From the NCBI RefSeq assembly GCF_011420305.2, contig NZ_CP061769.1, forward strand, positions 62,001 through 126,000: a stretch of DNA of 64,000 bases. Reading direction: 5' to 3'. Below are positions 44,666 through 54,138 of this stretch, in pieces; position 1 is the stretch's first letter, and each line of letters opens with the position of its first letter. The position numbers and the translations under genes were made by a program. The DNA comes from Nocardioides ochotonae (lineage in GTDB: Bacteria; Actinomycetota; Actinomycetes; Propionibacteriales; Nocardioidaceae). The notes under the pieces were generated by a model. It had not been told where the DNA came from. It saw only the letters and a list, made by a program, of their open reading frames with translations, and did not search any database.

Positions 44666-45613
44666 ATGAGCCCCGCCACCCCGACCGCTGCGGAGCCGCT
44701 TGGCCGGCAGCCGCGGCCGCGCCGCATCGCGCTCAACCTGATGGCGATCGAGCACCTCGCCGGGGGGTCCTTCGACGGGGTCCTCGAGGCGGCGCGGATC
44801 GCCGACCGGCTCGGCGTGCACCGGGTGGTGCTGCCCGACCACGTGGTGATGTCGGCGCAGGCGCACCGCGAGCGCGACGGGTTCCCCTACCCGCTGTCCG
44901 CGAGCTGGCTGGAGCCGCTGACCGCCCTCGCGGCGGTCGCCGCGGTGACCGAGCGGGTGCGGCTGGGGACCAACGTGCTGATCGCGCCGCTGCGGCCCGC
45001 GGCGCTTCTCGCCAAGCAGCTCGCCACCCTCGACGCGATCTCCGGCGGCCGGGTGGAGGTCGCGCTGGGCGTCGGCTGGCAGCAGGCCGAGTACGCCGCC
45101 ACGGGGGCCACCTTCGAGGGCCGCACCTCGGCCCTGGTCGAGCTGGTCGGCGCCTGCCGGGCGCTGTGGGGCGGCGCCCCCGCCGCCGCGCACCCGGTCC
45201 TGGCCGGGATCGGGGACCTGCACGCGCAGCCGCTGCCGCCGCAGGGCGACCGGCTGCCGCTGTCCTTCGGTGTCGGGCTGGGCCCGCGCAACGTGGCGCG
45301 CATCGCCGAGCTCGGCGTGGGCTGGGCCCCGGCGCCGATGCCGGTCGAGGACTTCGCCGCCGGGGTGGCCCGGCTGCGCGCGGCCTGCGTCGAGGCCGGT
45401 CGGGACCCGGCTTCGCTGCCGGTCACCGGGGCGGTCACGTTGCTGCCGCAGGAGGTCCGGGCGGTCGACGCCGGCGTGCCGCACCCGCTGGCCGAGGTCG
45501 AGGCGCTGTGGGACGCGGGGGCCGACACCGTCATCGTCCATCCGCTCGCGCACTGCGACGGCCTCGAGGACCTTCCGGGGTTCCTCTCGCCGCTGCTCGC
45601 GGCGGCCGGCTGA
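44666..45613 (+). CDS. LLM-class flavin/F420-dependent oxidoreductase
   Basis: A 315-aa luciferase-like TIM-barrel enzyme. Typical elements are ADRLGVHRVVLPDHVV, TERVRLGTNVLIAPLRPAAL and LATLDAISGGRVEVALGVGW. In actinobacteria this subgroup usually uses F420, and substrates include steroid or other xenobiotic intermediates; here the reaction is unknown. ATG 44666 follows GGAGCC. The next genes run convergently from the other strand. The partial palindrome lies about 120 bp upstream. Confidence 0.9.
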   Translation: MSPATPTAAEPLGRQPRPRRIALNLMAIEHLAGGSFDGVLEAARIADRLGVHRVVLPDHVVMSAQAHRERDGFPYPLSASWLEPLTALAAVAAVTERVRLGTNVLIAPLRPAALLAKQLATLDAISGGRVEVALGVGWQQAEYAATGATFEGRTSALVELVGACRALWGGAPAAAHPVLAGIGDLHAQPLPPQGDRLPLSFGVGLGPRNVARIAELGVGWAPAPMPVEDFAAGVARLRAACVEAGRDPASLPVTGAVTLLPQEVRAVDAGVPHPLAEVEALWDAGADTVIVHPLAHCDGLEDLPGFLSPLLAAAG

Positions 45614-45616
45614 GCG

Positions 45617-46129
45617 TCAGGCGAAGCGGGCCTGCAGGCGGCGCAGCGGGTCCTGGCCGCCCCGCTCGCCGCGCGGCCCCTCCGCCTCGGAGGCCACCCG
45701 GCGCCCCGCGTCGGAGCGGGTCCACTCGCGCACCGCCCAGCGCTCCAGGACCCGCCAGGCGCCGTCCTCGCGCACCAGGTGGTCGACGTAGCGGAACCCG
45801 CTGGTGAAGTTGAGCCGCGCATCGTCCGCAGGCTCGCCCCAGTGCACGGCGGTGCCGTAGCTCTCGCACACCGCCTCCTCGCCGTGCAGCTCCACCAGCT
45901 GGTTGCCGATGATGTGCATGGTCCCGCCGAGGCGCGGCAGCAGCCGCCCGAGCCACGCGACGTACTCGTCGGCGGAGCCGTCGAAGCCGGTGTGGTGGTC
46001 GACCCCGTCGCGGGCGTAGACCGCGCGCACGGCGGCCAGGTCGAGCCGGTCCACCCCGCGGCAGTACGACGCGACGAGGTCGCGGATCTCCTGGTGGTCC
46101 CGGAGCCGGCTCAGGTCGTCCGCGCTCAC
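45617..46129 (-). CDS. SnoaL-like (NTF2-fold) protein
   Basis: A 170-aa protein of the SnoaL/ketosteroid isomerase fold. The start (LRDHQEIRDLVASYCRGVDRLDL) and YARDGVDHHTGFDG are family hallmarks; a dehydratase- or isomerase-like role is possible. The GTG start at 46129 overlaps the VOC stop by 4 bp, so the VOC and SnoaL genes form an operon. A KstR2-like palindrome upstream of the pair suggests steroid-related control. Confidence 0.85.
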   Translation of the reverse strand: MSADDLSRLRDHQEIRDLVASYCRGVDRLDLAAVRAVYARDGVDHHTGFDGSADEYVAWLGRLLPRLGGTMHIIGNQLVELHGEEAVCESYGTAVHWGEPADDARLNFTSGFRYVDHLVREDGAWRVLERWAVREWTRSDAGRRVASEAEGPRGERGGQDPLRRLQARFA

Positions 46130-46584
46130 GAGGCGGCCGCCGGGTCCGGCAGCGGCGGCTCGATGAGCTCCACGCGGACCCGATCGGGGTCGAGCACGTA
46201 GACGCAGCGGTGCCCGGCCATCGGCTCGCTCACGACGATCGGCTCGGAGACCTGCTCCACGCCGCGCTCGCGCAGCCCGGCCAGGATCTGGTCCAGCCCG
46301 GTCACGGTGATCGCGACGTGGGCGGCGCCCACGTGGCCGTTGTCGGGGTCCAGCACGACGGGGGAGCCGTTCTCGTACTGCAACAGCTCGACCATCGTCG
46401 CGCCCTCCGGGGCCCGGACGAACGCCTGGTGCACCACCACGCCCGGGTAGCCGGTGACCGCGTCGATGCGCGGTCCGCTGCGCCGCCACGGGCCCAGCCG
46501 CTCCCCGCCGAGCAGGTCGGTGTAGAAGTCCAGGGAGCGCTCGATGTCGCTCACGGTGATGCCCACGTGGTGCACGGTGCTCAC
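46126..46584 (-). CDS. VOC-family (glyoxalase/dioxygenase fold) protein
   Basis: A 152-aa protein with two paired beta-alpha-beta-beta-beta modules: HHVGITVSDIERSLDFYTDLLG and HVAITVTGLDQILAGLRERG. Possible metal ligands are His and Glu at HH, H and VELIE. Functions in this superfamily range from ring-cleaving dioxygenase to epimerase and lyase; not assigned. Start GTG 46584 with GAGAGGAC upstream. First gene of the VOC-SnoaL pair. Confidence 0.85.
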   Translation of the reverse strand: MSTVHHVGITVSDIERSLDFYTDLLGGERLGPWRRSGPRIDAVTGYPGVVVHQAFVRAPEGATMVELLQYENGSPVVLDPDNGHVGAAHVAITVTGLDQILAGLRERGVEQVSEPIVVSEPMAGHRCVYVLDPDRVRVELIEPPLPDPAAAS

Positions 46585-46640
46585 GCGTCGTCCTCTCGCC
46601 GGCGGCTGCGCCGGGGGCGGCGCGCGGGCGATGCTACGCC

Positions 46641-47000
46641 TCAGGCAAGCGCTTGCTTCGGATCCGACCGGTGGGCGGAGGCGTCGGTGCTGCTCGGTCC
46701 CCATCGCTCGGGGCGGTGCGGGATCACCAGGACCGCGAGCACCATCTGGGCGGCGGAACCCTCCTCGGCGCAGATCGTGAACGAGCGGCCGGCGCCCTCC
46801 GAGGCGCGCATGGCGCCCACGAGCTGGGACACGGCCAGGCTGCTGAGGTAGTGCGCGTCGGACAGGTCGATGACCAGCGGGTCGAGGTGGCCGTACAGCT
46901 CGAGGGCGCTGCGCAGCGCGGGGACGGCCAGGTCGTCGACGTCGCCGCCGATTCGCAGCGCCTCGCCGTCACGGTGGATCTCGCAGGGGAGGGAGGGCAT
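46641..47000 (-). CDS. STAS-domain anti-sigma factor antagonist-like protein
   Basis: A 119-aa single STAS domain. The conserved loop is DLSDAHYLSSLAVSQLVGAM, where the Ser in SSLAV would be phosphorylated by an anti-sigma kinase. No partner kinase or sigma factor is nearby. ATG 47000 is the start. The 3' end overlaps the palindrome at 46645-46656 that serves the VOC-SnoaL operon. Confidence 0.82.
   Translation of the reverse strand: MPSLPCEIHRDGEALRIGGDVDDLAVPALRSALELYGHLDPLVIDLSDAHYLSSLAVSQLVGAMRASEGAGRSFTICAEEGSAAQMVLAVLVIPHRPERWGPSSTDASAHRSDPKQALA
46645..46656. promoter_or_regulatory. KstR2-like palindrome upstream of the VOC-SnoaL operon
   Basis: GCAAGCGCTTGC is a perfect palindrome containing CAAG-CG-CTTG, close to the KstR2 motif AnCAAGnnCTTGnT (right T present, left A absent). 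It lies about 60 bp before the VOC start and inside the end of the STAS gene. Confidence 0.5.
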
Positions 47001-47046
47001 GCCGCCAGCCTAGGCGGGGCACCAGCGTGACCGCCGCCACTAGGGT

Positions 47047-47062
47047 GGTACCCGTTCGTACC
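47047..47062. promoter_or_regulatory. Small palindrome before the SGNH hydrolase gene
   Basis: GGTAC and GTACC flank CCGTTC, between the divergent STAS and SGNH genes; TAGGGT at 47041-47046 may be a -10 box. Weak support. Confidence 0.3.
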
Positions 47063-47111
47063 GGCCGGTGGGGAGCGCCCGCGGCCGACCGCATCCCTCC
47101 GGAGGAACCCC

Positions 47112-48167
47112 ATGCCCCTTGCTCGTCCCCGTGTCCGGCGCCGGCTCGGCGCGGCGCTCGTCGCCGTCCTGATCGCCTCCGGCTCCGCCCTGGTCGCCGC
47201 GCCCACCGGCGCCGGCGCCGCGAGCGAGGTCGTCGGCGGCGACGAGCCGATCGACTACGTGGCGCTCGGCGACTCCTACAGCGCCGGCCCGCTGATCCCG
47301 GTGCAGCGCGCCGACCCGCTGGGCTGCCTGCGCTCGACCCACAACTACCCCGCCTACCTCGCCGCGCACCTCGACGTCGCGACGTACGTCGACGTGACCT
47401 GCTCGGGCGCCGAGACCGCCGATCTCGACAAGCGCGCGCAGACCACCATCCTCCCCGGGCCCTCGCCGGCGCCGCAGCTCGACGTGCTGAGCGACGACAC
47501 CGACCTGGTCACCCTCGGCATCGGCGGCAACGACTACGAGCTCTTCGGGTCGATGATCAAGGTCTGCCAGGAGGTCGCCCCGCTGGCACCGAAGGGCGCG
47601 CCGTGCCGGCGGCACTTCACCAACCGCAAGGGCGTCGACACCAAGCTGCGCGACGCCGACCGGATCCGCAAGGACGTCGGTCGGGTGCTGCGCGGCATCG
47701 CCCGTCGTGCCCCGCAGGCCGAGGTGTACGTCGTGGGCTACCCCCGGCTGCTGCCGGAGCGCGGCACCTGCAAGCAGGTCGGCTTCGCCGCCGGCGACTA
47801 CCGCTGGGGCAACCGGGTCGAGCGCCGGCTGAACCGCTCGCTGCGCCTCGCGGCCAAGGCCAACGGCGCCACCTACCTGAACCTCTACCCCGCCTCGCGC
47901 GGCCACGACGCCTGTGCGGGCAAGGAGGCCTGGATCAACGGCGACACCCTCAAGCTGGCCCGCGCCGCCGACTTCCACCCGTTCAAGCGGGGCATGCGCG
48001 CCGCGGCCCAGGAGATCTACTTCCAGCTGAGCGGAGGCCACACCGCCCCGGCCCGGGTGGCGCCGCGCGCGGCGGACGCCTCCGGCGCTCCCGTCGTACG
48101 CCGCGGGGCGGTGAGCCAGGTCCGCCTCGGCGAGGCCTGGCGCGACCACATGCGCGCCCAGGGCTGA
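47112..48167 (+). CDS. Secreted SGNH/GDSL-type hydrolase
   Basis: A 351-aa exported esterase- or lipase-like enzyme. A signal peptide (LGAALVAVLIASGSALVAA...GAGA) precedes the catalytic blocks: block I ALGDSYSAG (nucleophile Ser), block III GIGGNDYE (oxyanion Asn), and a C-terminal DFHPF with the Asp-His pair. Cys residues in the mature domain could form disulfides as in Streptomyces lipases. The last ~60 residues are a basic tail. GGAGG precedes ATG 47112. Confidence 0.92.
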   Translation: MPLARPRVRRRLGAALVAVLIASGSALVAAPTGAGAASEVVGGDEPIDYVALGDSYSAGPLIPVQRADPLGCLRSTHNYPAYLAAHLDVATYVDVTCSGAETADLDKRAQTTILPGPSPAPQLDVLSDDTDLVTLGIGGNDYELFGSMIKVCQEVAPLAPKGAPCRRHFTNRKGVDTKLRDADRIRKDVGRVLRGIARRAPQAEVYVVGYPRLLPERGTCKQVGFAAGDYRWGNRVERRLNRSLRLAAKANGATYLNLYPASRGHDACAGKEAWINGDTLKLARAADFHPFKRGMRAAAQEIYFQLSGGHTAPARVAPRAADASGAPVVRRGAVSQVRLGEAWRDHMRAQG

Positions 48168-48283
48168 GCCCGCCGCGACGGCCCCGCACCTCGGACGCCG
48201 AGCACGCCCCGACCGGGCGCGCTCGGCGTTCGTGCGTTCGGGGTCCGCCGTCCGCGAGCGGGACGGGGTGAATTCGCCAGATC

Positions 48284-48297
48284 TAGAACAGGTTCTG
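48284..48297. promoter_or_regulatory. KstR-like operator before the ABC importer operon
   Basis: TAGAACAGGTTCTG matches TnnAACnnGTTnnA at seven of the eight fixed bases (last A is G); the inner 12 bp AGAAC-AG-GTTCT are perfectly symmetrical. It lies 73 bp before the substrate-binding protein gene. Confidence 0.55.
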
Positions 48298-48369
48298 GTC
48301 AAATCTGCCAGCATGCGATTCGATGTGTTCGCCGTCACACGACGGTGGCCGACAGGGGAGGACCACTAG

Positions 48370-49779
48370 ATGCGTCATCAGAGGATCGCCAGGCTGGGCG
48401 TCGTCGCAGCGAGCCTGCTGCTCGTCGCCACCGCGTGCGGCACCGACCGCGACGAGGAGGACCCGTCCTCGACCGACGAGACGACCGCCGCCGCGGCCGC
48501 CGAGCTGCCCACCGACACCTTCGGTGACCTGGAGTCGCCGTGCGGCGACGGCGACGCCAAGGGGGCGACCGACCAGGGCGTCACCGACGAGTCGATCACG
48601 ATCGGCTACGGCGACGACAAGGGCTACCCGGCCACTCCCGGTCTGAACCAGGAGATGGGCGACGCGATGGACGCGTTCATCGACTGGTGCAACGGCCTCG
48701 GCGGCATCAACGGCCGCGAGATCGTCGGCAACCGCTACGACGGCATGGTGCTGGAGTCGGCGAAGGTCATGAAGGAGTCCTGCCCCCAGGACTTCATGCT
48801 GGTCGGCCAGGGCTTCGCGCTGGACGGCAACATGGAGGCCGACCGGATCGGCTGCCAGATGCCGATGGTCCCGGGCTTCGCGATCTCCCCGCAGGCGGCG
48901 ATGGCCCCGATGAAGTACGAGCCCGTTCCCGGCCCGGTCGACCTGTTCAACGACGCCGACATCGAGGTCATTGTCGAGAACTACCCCGAGTTCAAGAACG
49001 TCGGGTTCCTCAACAGCGACTCCCCGGCCGTGGACCAGGCCGGCACCCGCTACTCCGACAACTTCGAGGGCCTCGGCATCACGCCCAAGGACTGCGGGGT
49101 GGAGCTGAAGTCGGCCGGCGGCGACAACTACCGCGCGATCGTGCAGAAGTTCAAGGAGTGCGACGTCGACGCGCTCTTCACCTGGACGCCGCCCTCGCCG
49201 CCGCTCTACAACTTCCTCGACGCGGCCAAGGTCGAGGGCCTCGACCTCCCGCTCGCCAACGCCGCCACCTGGTACACCGAGGGCGTCGTGAAGGCCAACG
49301 TCGATGAGCTCACCGAGGGCACGATCATCGCGCTGAACTTCCAGCCCTTCGAGAACGCCGACGTCGTGCCCGCCGTGGCCGACTACCTCGCGGTCCTCGG
49401 GCAGACCGGCGGCGAGGAGGGCCTGCTCGGGATGCAGAGCGCCTCGGCGTTCCTGCTGTGGGCCACCGTGGCCAAGGACTGCGGCAGCGAGCTGACCCGC
49501 CAGTGCATGGTCGACGGTCTCTCGAAGGTCACCGAGTGGACCGGCGGCGGTCTGCACGGCACCTCCGACCCCGGCGGCAACGCCCCCCAGGAGTGCGCGA
49601 TCCTCGTGACCGTCGCCGGCCAGGGCTACGAGCAGATCCAGCCGGCCCAGAAGGGCGAGTGGTACTGCTCCAAGAACGGTGCCCGCAAGGCGCCGGAGTC
49701 CGCGTGGGGCGTCGAGCTGACCGACGACCGGATCGCCACCACCTACCTCAGCGACGACGTGATCACGCCCCAGGGCTGA
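48370..49779 (+). CDS. ABC transporter substrate-binding lipoprotein, branched-chain amino acid type
   Basis: A 469-aa periplasmic-binding-fold lipoprotein. The signal peptide ends at LLLVATAC, a lipobox with Cys at about residue 23, followed by an acidic linker. The rest fits the LivJ-like family (ITIGYGDDKG..., AVDQAGTRYSDNF, EGLGITPKDC). Ligand class cannot be read; in actinobacteria such importers take up amino acids, amides, urea or steroid-like acids. It is the first gene of a four-gene importer operon and follows a KstR-like site. Confidence 0.9.
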   Translation: MRHQRIARLGVVAASLLLVATACGTDRDEEDPSSTDETTAAAAAELPTDTFGDLESPCGDGDAKGATDQGVTDESITIGYGDDKGYPATPGLNQEMGDAMDAFIDWCNGLGGINGREIVGNRYDGMVLESAKVMKESCPQDFMLVGQGFALDGNMEADRIGCQMPMVPGFAISPQAAMAPMKYEPVPGPVDLFNDADIEVIVENYPEFKNVGFLNSDSPAVDQAGTRYSDNFEGLGITPKDCGVELKSAGGDNYRAIVQKFKECDVDALFTWTPPSPPLYNFLDAAKVEGLDLPLANAATWYTEGVVKANVDELTEGTIIALNFQPFENADVVPAVADYLAVLGQTGGEEGLLGMQSASAFLLWATVAKDCGSELTRQCMVDGLSKVTEWTGGGLHGTSDPGGNAPQECAILVTVAGQGYEQIQPAQKGEWYCSKNGARKAPESAWGVELTDDRIATTYLSDDVITPQG

Positions 49780-49854
49780 TCCGCCTCCGCCCGGCCGCCT
49801 CGGCGGCCGGGCGGACCTTGAGTCCGTGGACCGTCGAGGGCCGAGGGGGACCTG

Positions 49855-52150
49855 ATGGAGCTGTTCCTGACCTACACCATCGTCGGGCTGGTGCTGGGCT
49901 CGGTCTACGCCATCGCGGCGTCCGGCCTGGTGCTGACCTACACCACCTCGGGAGTCTTCAACTTCGCCCACGGCGCGCAGGCGATGCTGGCCGCGTTCCT
50001 CTACTGGCAGCTCAGCGTCGGCTGGGGCCTCCCGGTCCCGGTGGCGTTCGTGCTCGTCGTGCTCGTCTTCGGCCCCCTCCTGGGCGTCGTCCTGCACCGC
50101 TTCCTGATGCACGGCCTGCGCGACGTCGCGGAGGTCACCAAGGTCATCGTGACGGTCGCCGTGCTGCTCGGCATGGTCTCGCTGTCGCAGTGGATCTGGG
50201 ACCCGACCGAGCCGCGCAAGCTCGAGATGCTCTTCGGCAACGCCACCTCGATCGAGGTGTTCGGCGTGCGGGTCCGCTACCACGAGATCATCTGCCTGGT
50301 CTCCGCTGCGCTGCTCGCGATCGGCCTGCGCCTGCTGTTCACCCGCAGCCGCCTCGGCGTGATGATGCGCGGCGTCGTCGACGACCCCGAGCTGCTGCGT
50401 CTCAACGGTCACAACCCCGACCGGGTGGCGATGGCCAGCTGGGCGCTCGGCTCCGGCCTGGCGGCGTTCGCGGGCGTGCTGGTCACCCCGGTCGCGGGCG
50501 GCTCGCTCGAGGCCAGCATGCTCACGCTGCTGATCATCGACACCTTCGCGGCGGCCATGTTCGGTCGCCTCCAGAGCATCCCGCGCACGTTCGTCGGTGC
50601 GCTGGTCCTCGGCCTCGCCTCGACGTACCTCCTCGCGTATGCGCCGAGCAGCTGGGACTGGGCGGGCAACGTCAAGACCGCGCTGCCGATGATCGTGCTG
50701 TTCCTGGTGCTCCTCGTGCTGCCCCAGGACCGGCTGCGCGGGGCGCAGGTGCGCACCCGCGAGCGCAACCGGGTGCCCTCGGTGCGCCAGGCGCTGGTGT
50801 GGGGGGTCGTGTTCGTCGCGCTCGTCGCGCTGCTGACCAGGATCGCGGATCCGCTCATGCACGGCTCGTTCGTGGCCGGCCTGGCCTTCGCGATCATCGC
50901 GCTCTCGCTCGTGCCGCTCACCGGGTACGCCGGGGAGATCAACCTGGTCCCGCTGTCCTTCGGCGCGGTCGGGGTGATCGTGGCCTTCCACGTCGGCATC
51001 GAGGGCAGCGGGCTGGCCTCGCGGATGGGCTGGGTGGGTCTGCTGGCCGGCACCGTCGCCGCCGCGCTGGTCGGGGGCCTGGTCGCCCTGCCGGCGCTGC
51101 GGCTGCGCGGGCTCTACCTGGCCCTGGCCACGATGGCCTTCGGCGGCCTGGTCTCCACCCTCGTCCTCACCGAGATCCACCCGCGCAACTGGTTCGGCTG
51201 GGAGGGTGCCATCTTCCCGACCGGCACCGTCATCGTGCCGCCGGTGCAGCTCGGGCCCCTCGACCTCCGCAGCGACGACACGGCGATGATCGTGCTGGCC
51301 GCGATCTTCTCCCTGATCGGCATCGGCATCGTCGCGCTGCGCAACACCGGCTACGGCCGGCGCCTGGTGGCGATGAAGGACAGCCCTGCGGCGAGCGCGA
51401 TGCTCGGACAGTCGCTGGTGCGGCTCAAGCTCGGGGTCTTCATGCTCTCCGCGGCGATCGCCGGGCTGGGCGGGATCCTGATGGCGTCGTCGGCCGGCTC
51501 GGTGTCCACCGAGGCGTTCATGATCACCGCGAGCCTCGCGCTGGTCATGCTCACGGTGGTCGGGGGCGTGGGCTACGTCAGCGGCGCCCTGTTCGGCGGG
51601 CTGATGGTCGGGATGGGCTTCACACTCATCAACGGCACCTTCCGCGACCTGGCGCTCACCCACGACGCGTGGTCCCCGGTGCTGGGCTCGATGGGTCACG
51701 TCTTCGCGGTCCTCGTCGCGCTGATGGGCATCACCGTCAACCAGAACCCCAGCGGCATCGTGCACCAGCTCTGCGAGGGCTACCGACCACTGCTGCGTGC
51801 CCGCCCGGTGCTGTTCGTCGGGGCGGGCGTCGCCGCCGTGCTCGTCGCCCTCAACCTCCTCGAGGTGATCGGCGACTGGACGCTGGGGATCGCGCTGTTC
51901 TGCGTGGTCGGCCTGACGCCGGTGCTCGGGCAGGTGTGGATGGCCGAGCGGGTGCTGTCGCCCGAGGAGCTCGAGGCCCTGGCCGCCCGACGCCGGGTGC
52001 TCCCGGTCGAGCGCCGAGGACTCGACGCCCCGCTCAGCCCCGAGGAGCGCTACGACCTCGACGTCGCCCTGGGGCTGCCGCCCCGCCCGCTGCCGTCCCA
52101 CGACGTCGAGGTCGCCCTGGCGGACGGCGTACCACTGGAGGAGGTCGCCC

Positions 52151-52158
<8 letters not shown>
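49855..52158 (+). CDS. Fused LivH-LivM type ABC permease
   Basis: A 767-aa permease in which the two Liv membrane subunits are joined in one chain: residues 1-290 correspond to LivH (LTYTIVGLVLGSVYAIAASG start, EAA-like GVVDDPELLRLNG), residues about 310-640 to LivM (AFAIIALSLVPLTGYAGEINL then PALRLRGLYLALATMAFGGL). The C-terminal ~120 residues are an extra helix pair and acidic tail. Such fusions are known in actinobacteria. ATG 49855; 8-bp overlap with the ATPase gene that follows. Confidence 0.92.
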
Positions 52159-52890
<732 letters not shown>

Positions 52891-52891
<1 letters not shown>

Positions 52892-53637
52892 TGAGCGAGA
52901 CCCTCAGCGGCCCGCTGCCGTCGGTCGAGGAGCTGCTCGCCCCGCCGGTCCTGGAGCTGGTCGGCGTGCGCGCGGCGTACGGGCCGATCGAGGTCCTGCA
53001 CGGCGTCGACCTGACGGTGCGGGCCGGTCAGGTGGTCGCCCTGCTCGGCCCCAACGGCGGCGGCAAGTCGACCACCGTCAAGGTCGCCTCCGGCCTGCTG
53101 CCGCTCACCTCGGGGGAGCTGCGCTACGCCGGCCGCAAGGTCGACGGGATCTCCGCGCAGGACGCCGCGAAGCTGGGCGTGTGCACGATCCCCGAGGGCC
53201 GCGGCATCTTCGCCAACCTCAGCGTGCGCGAGAACCTCTGGCTCGCCACCGGCACCGGTACGACGCGCGCCGCGATCGAGGAGGCGGCGTTCACCCGGTT
53301 CCCGATCCTCGGCGACCGGCGCAACCAGCTCGCCGGCTCGATGTCGGGCGGCGAGCAGCAGATGCTCGCGCTGTCGCGCGCCCTGGCCACCGACCCGGCG
53401 GTGCTGCTCCTCGACGAGCTGTCGATGGGCCTCGCGCCCATGATCGTCAGCCAGATGTACGACGCGGTGGCCCAGCTCGTCGAGGAGGGGATCAGCGTGC
53501 TCGTGGCCGAGCAGTTCGCGCGCACCATCCTGCCGATCGCCGACGTGGCCGCCGTGATGCTGCAGGGCCGGGTCACTGCCGTGGGCAGCCCCGCCGAGAT
53601 CGACGCCGACCTGTCCACCACCTATCTGGGGGGATGA
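52891..53637 (+). CDS. ABC importer ATPase (LivF type)
   Basis: A 248-aa ATPase with Walker A GPNGGGKSTTV, the canonical signature SMSGGEQQM, and Walker B VLLLDELSMGLAP, all typical of LivF. Its ATG overlaps the LivG stop (TGATG). Together with the substrate-binding protein, fused permease and LivG it completes a branched-chain-type importer. Confidence 0.93.
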
Positions 53638-54032
53638 TGACCACCATGTCCAGCAGCATCACCAACGCCACCGAGCCCGCGCACAGCGGCAAGCGGGGCG
53701 CGGCGTTCGCCGACGCGGTCGCCGAGAAGAGCCTCAAGGCCGACGGGGTCGCGCGCGATCGCGTGACCCGCGCGGCCGGCCTGCTCCTCGGGGTCGGCGG
53801 CATCGTGATCGCCCTCCTGGCCTGGCTGAACTCCAACGGGCTCAGCGACGGACGCGACATCGCCTCGATGCAGATCTTGGCCATCGTGGGGGTCGGGGTC
53901 ACCGTGCTCGGCTCCGGCCTCTTCGTCGCCGGGGTGGTGGCGCGGGTGCTGCGGCTGTGGCTGCTGCGCCAGCTCGTCGAGAGCCAGGACCGCACCGACC
54001 AGCTGGTGGCCGCGTTGAAGACGCGCGACTGA
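53634..54032 (+). CDS. Small membrane protein at the end of the importer operon
   Basis: A 132-aa protein, unknown family, starting at ATG 53634 (also ATG 53637 and 53646). It has a cytoplasmic N-terminus rich in Ala/Lys (FADAVAEKSLKADGVARDRVT), two hydrophobic helices and a basic/acidic C-terminal segment that could be a coiled coil (RQLVESQDRTDQLVAALKTRD). It overlaps the LivF stop and is last in the operon; its conserved coupling to the importer suggests an accessory role. Confidence 0.7.
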   Translation: MMTTMSSSITNATEPAHSGKRGAAFADAVAEKSLKADGVARDRVTRAAGLLLGVGGIVIALLAWLNSNGLSDGRDIASMQILAIVGVGVTVLGSGLFVAGVVARVLRLWLLRQLVESQDRTDQLVAALKTRD

Positions 54033-54138
54033 CCGGGTGGGGCACCCCGACAGCGCGTAGCCGTCGGCGGCCGGATCGGCCACACTGACGAGGTGGCCTC
54101 GCACGGGGTCACGCGTCTCGGACCGCTGGAGGAGCACG

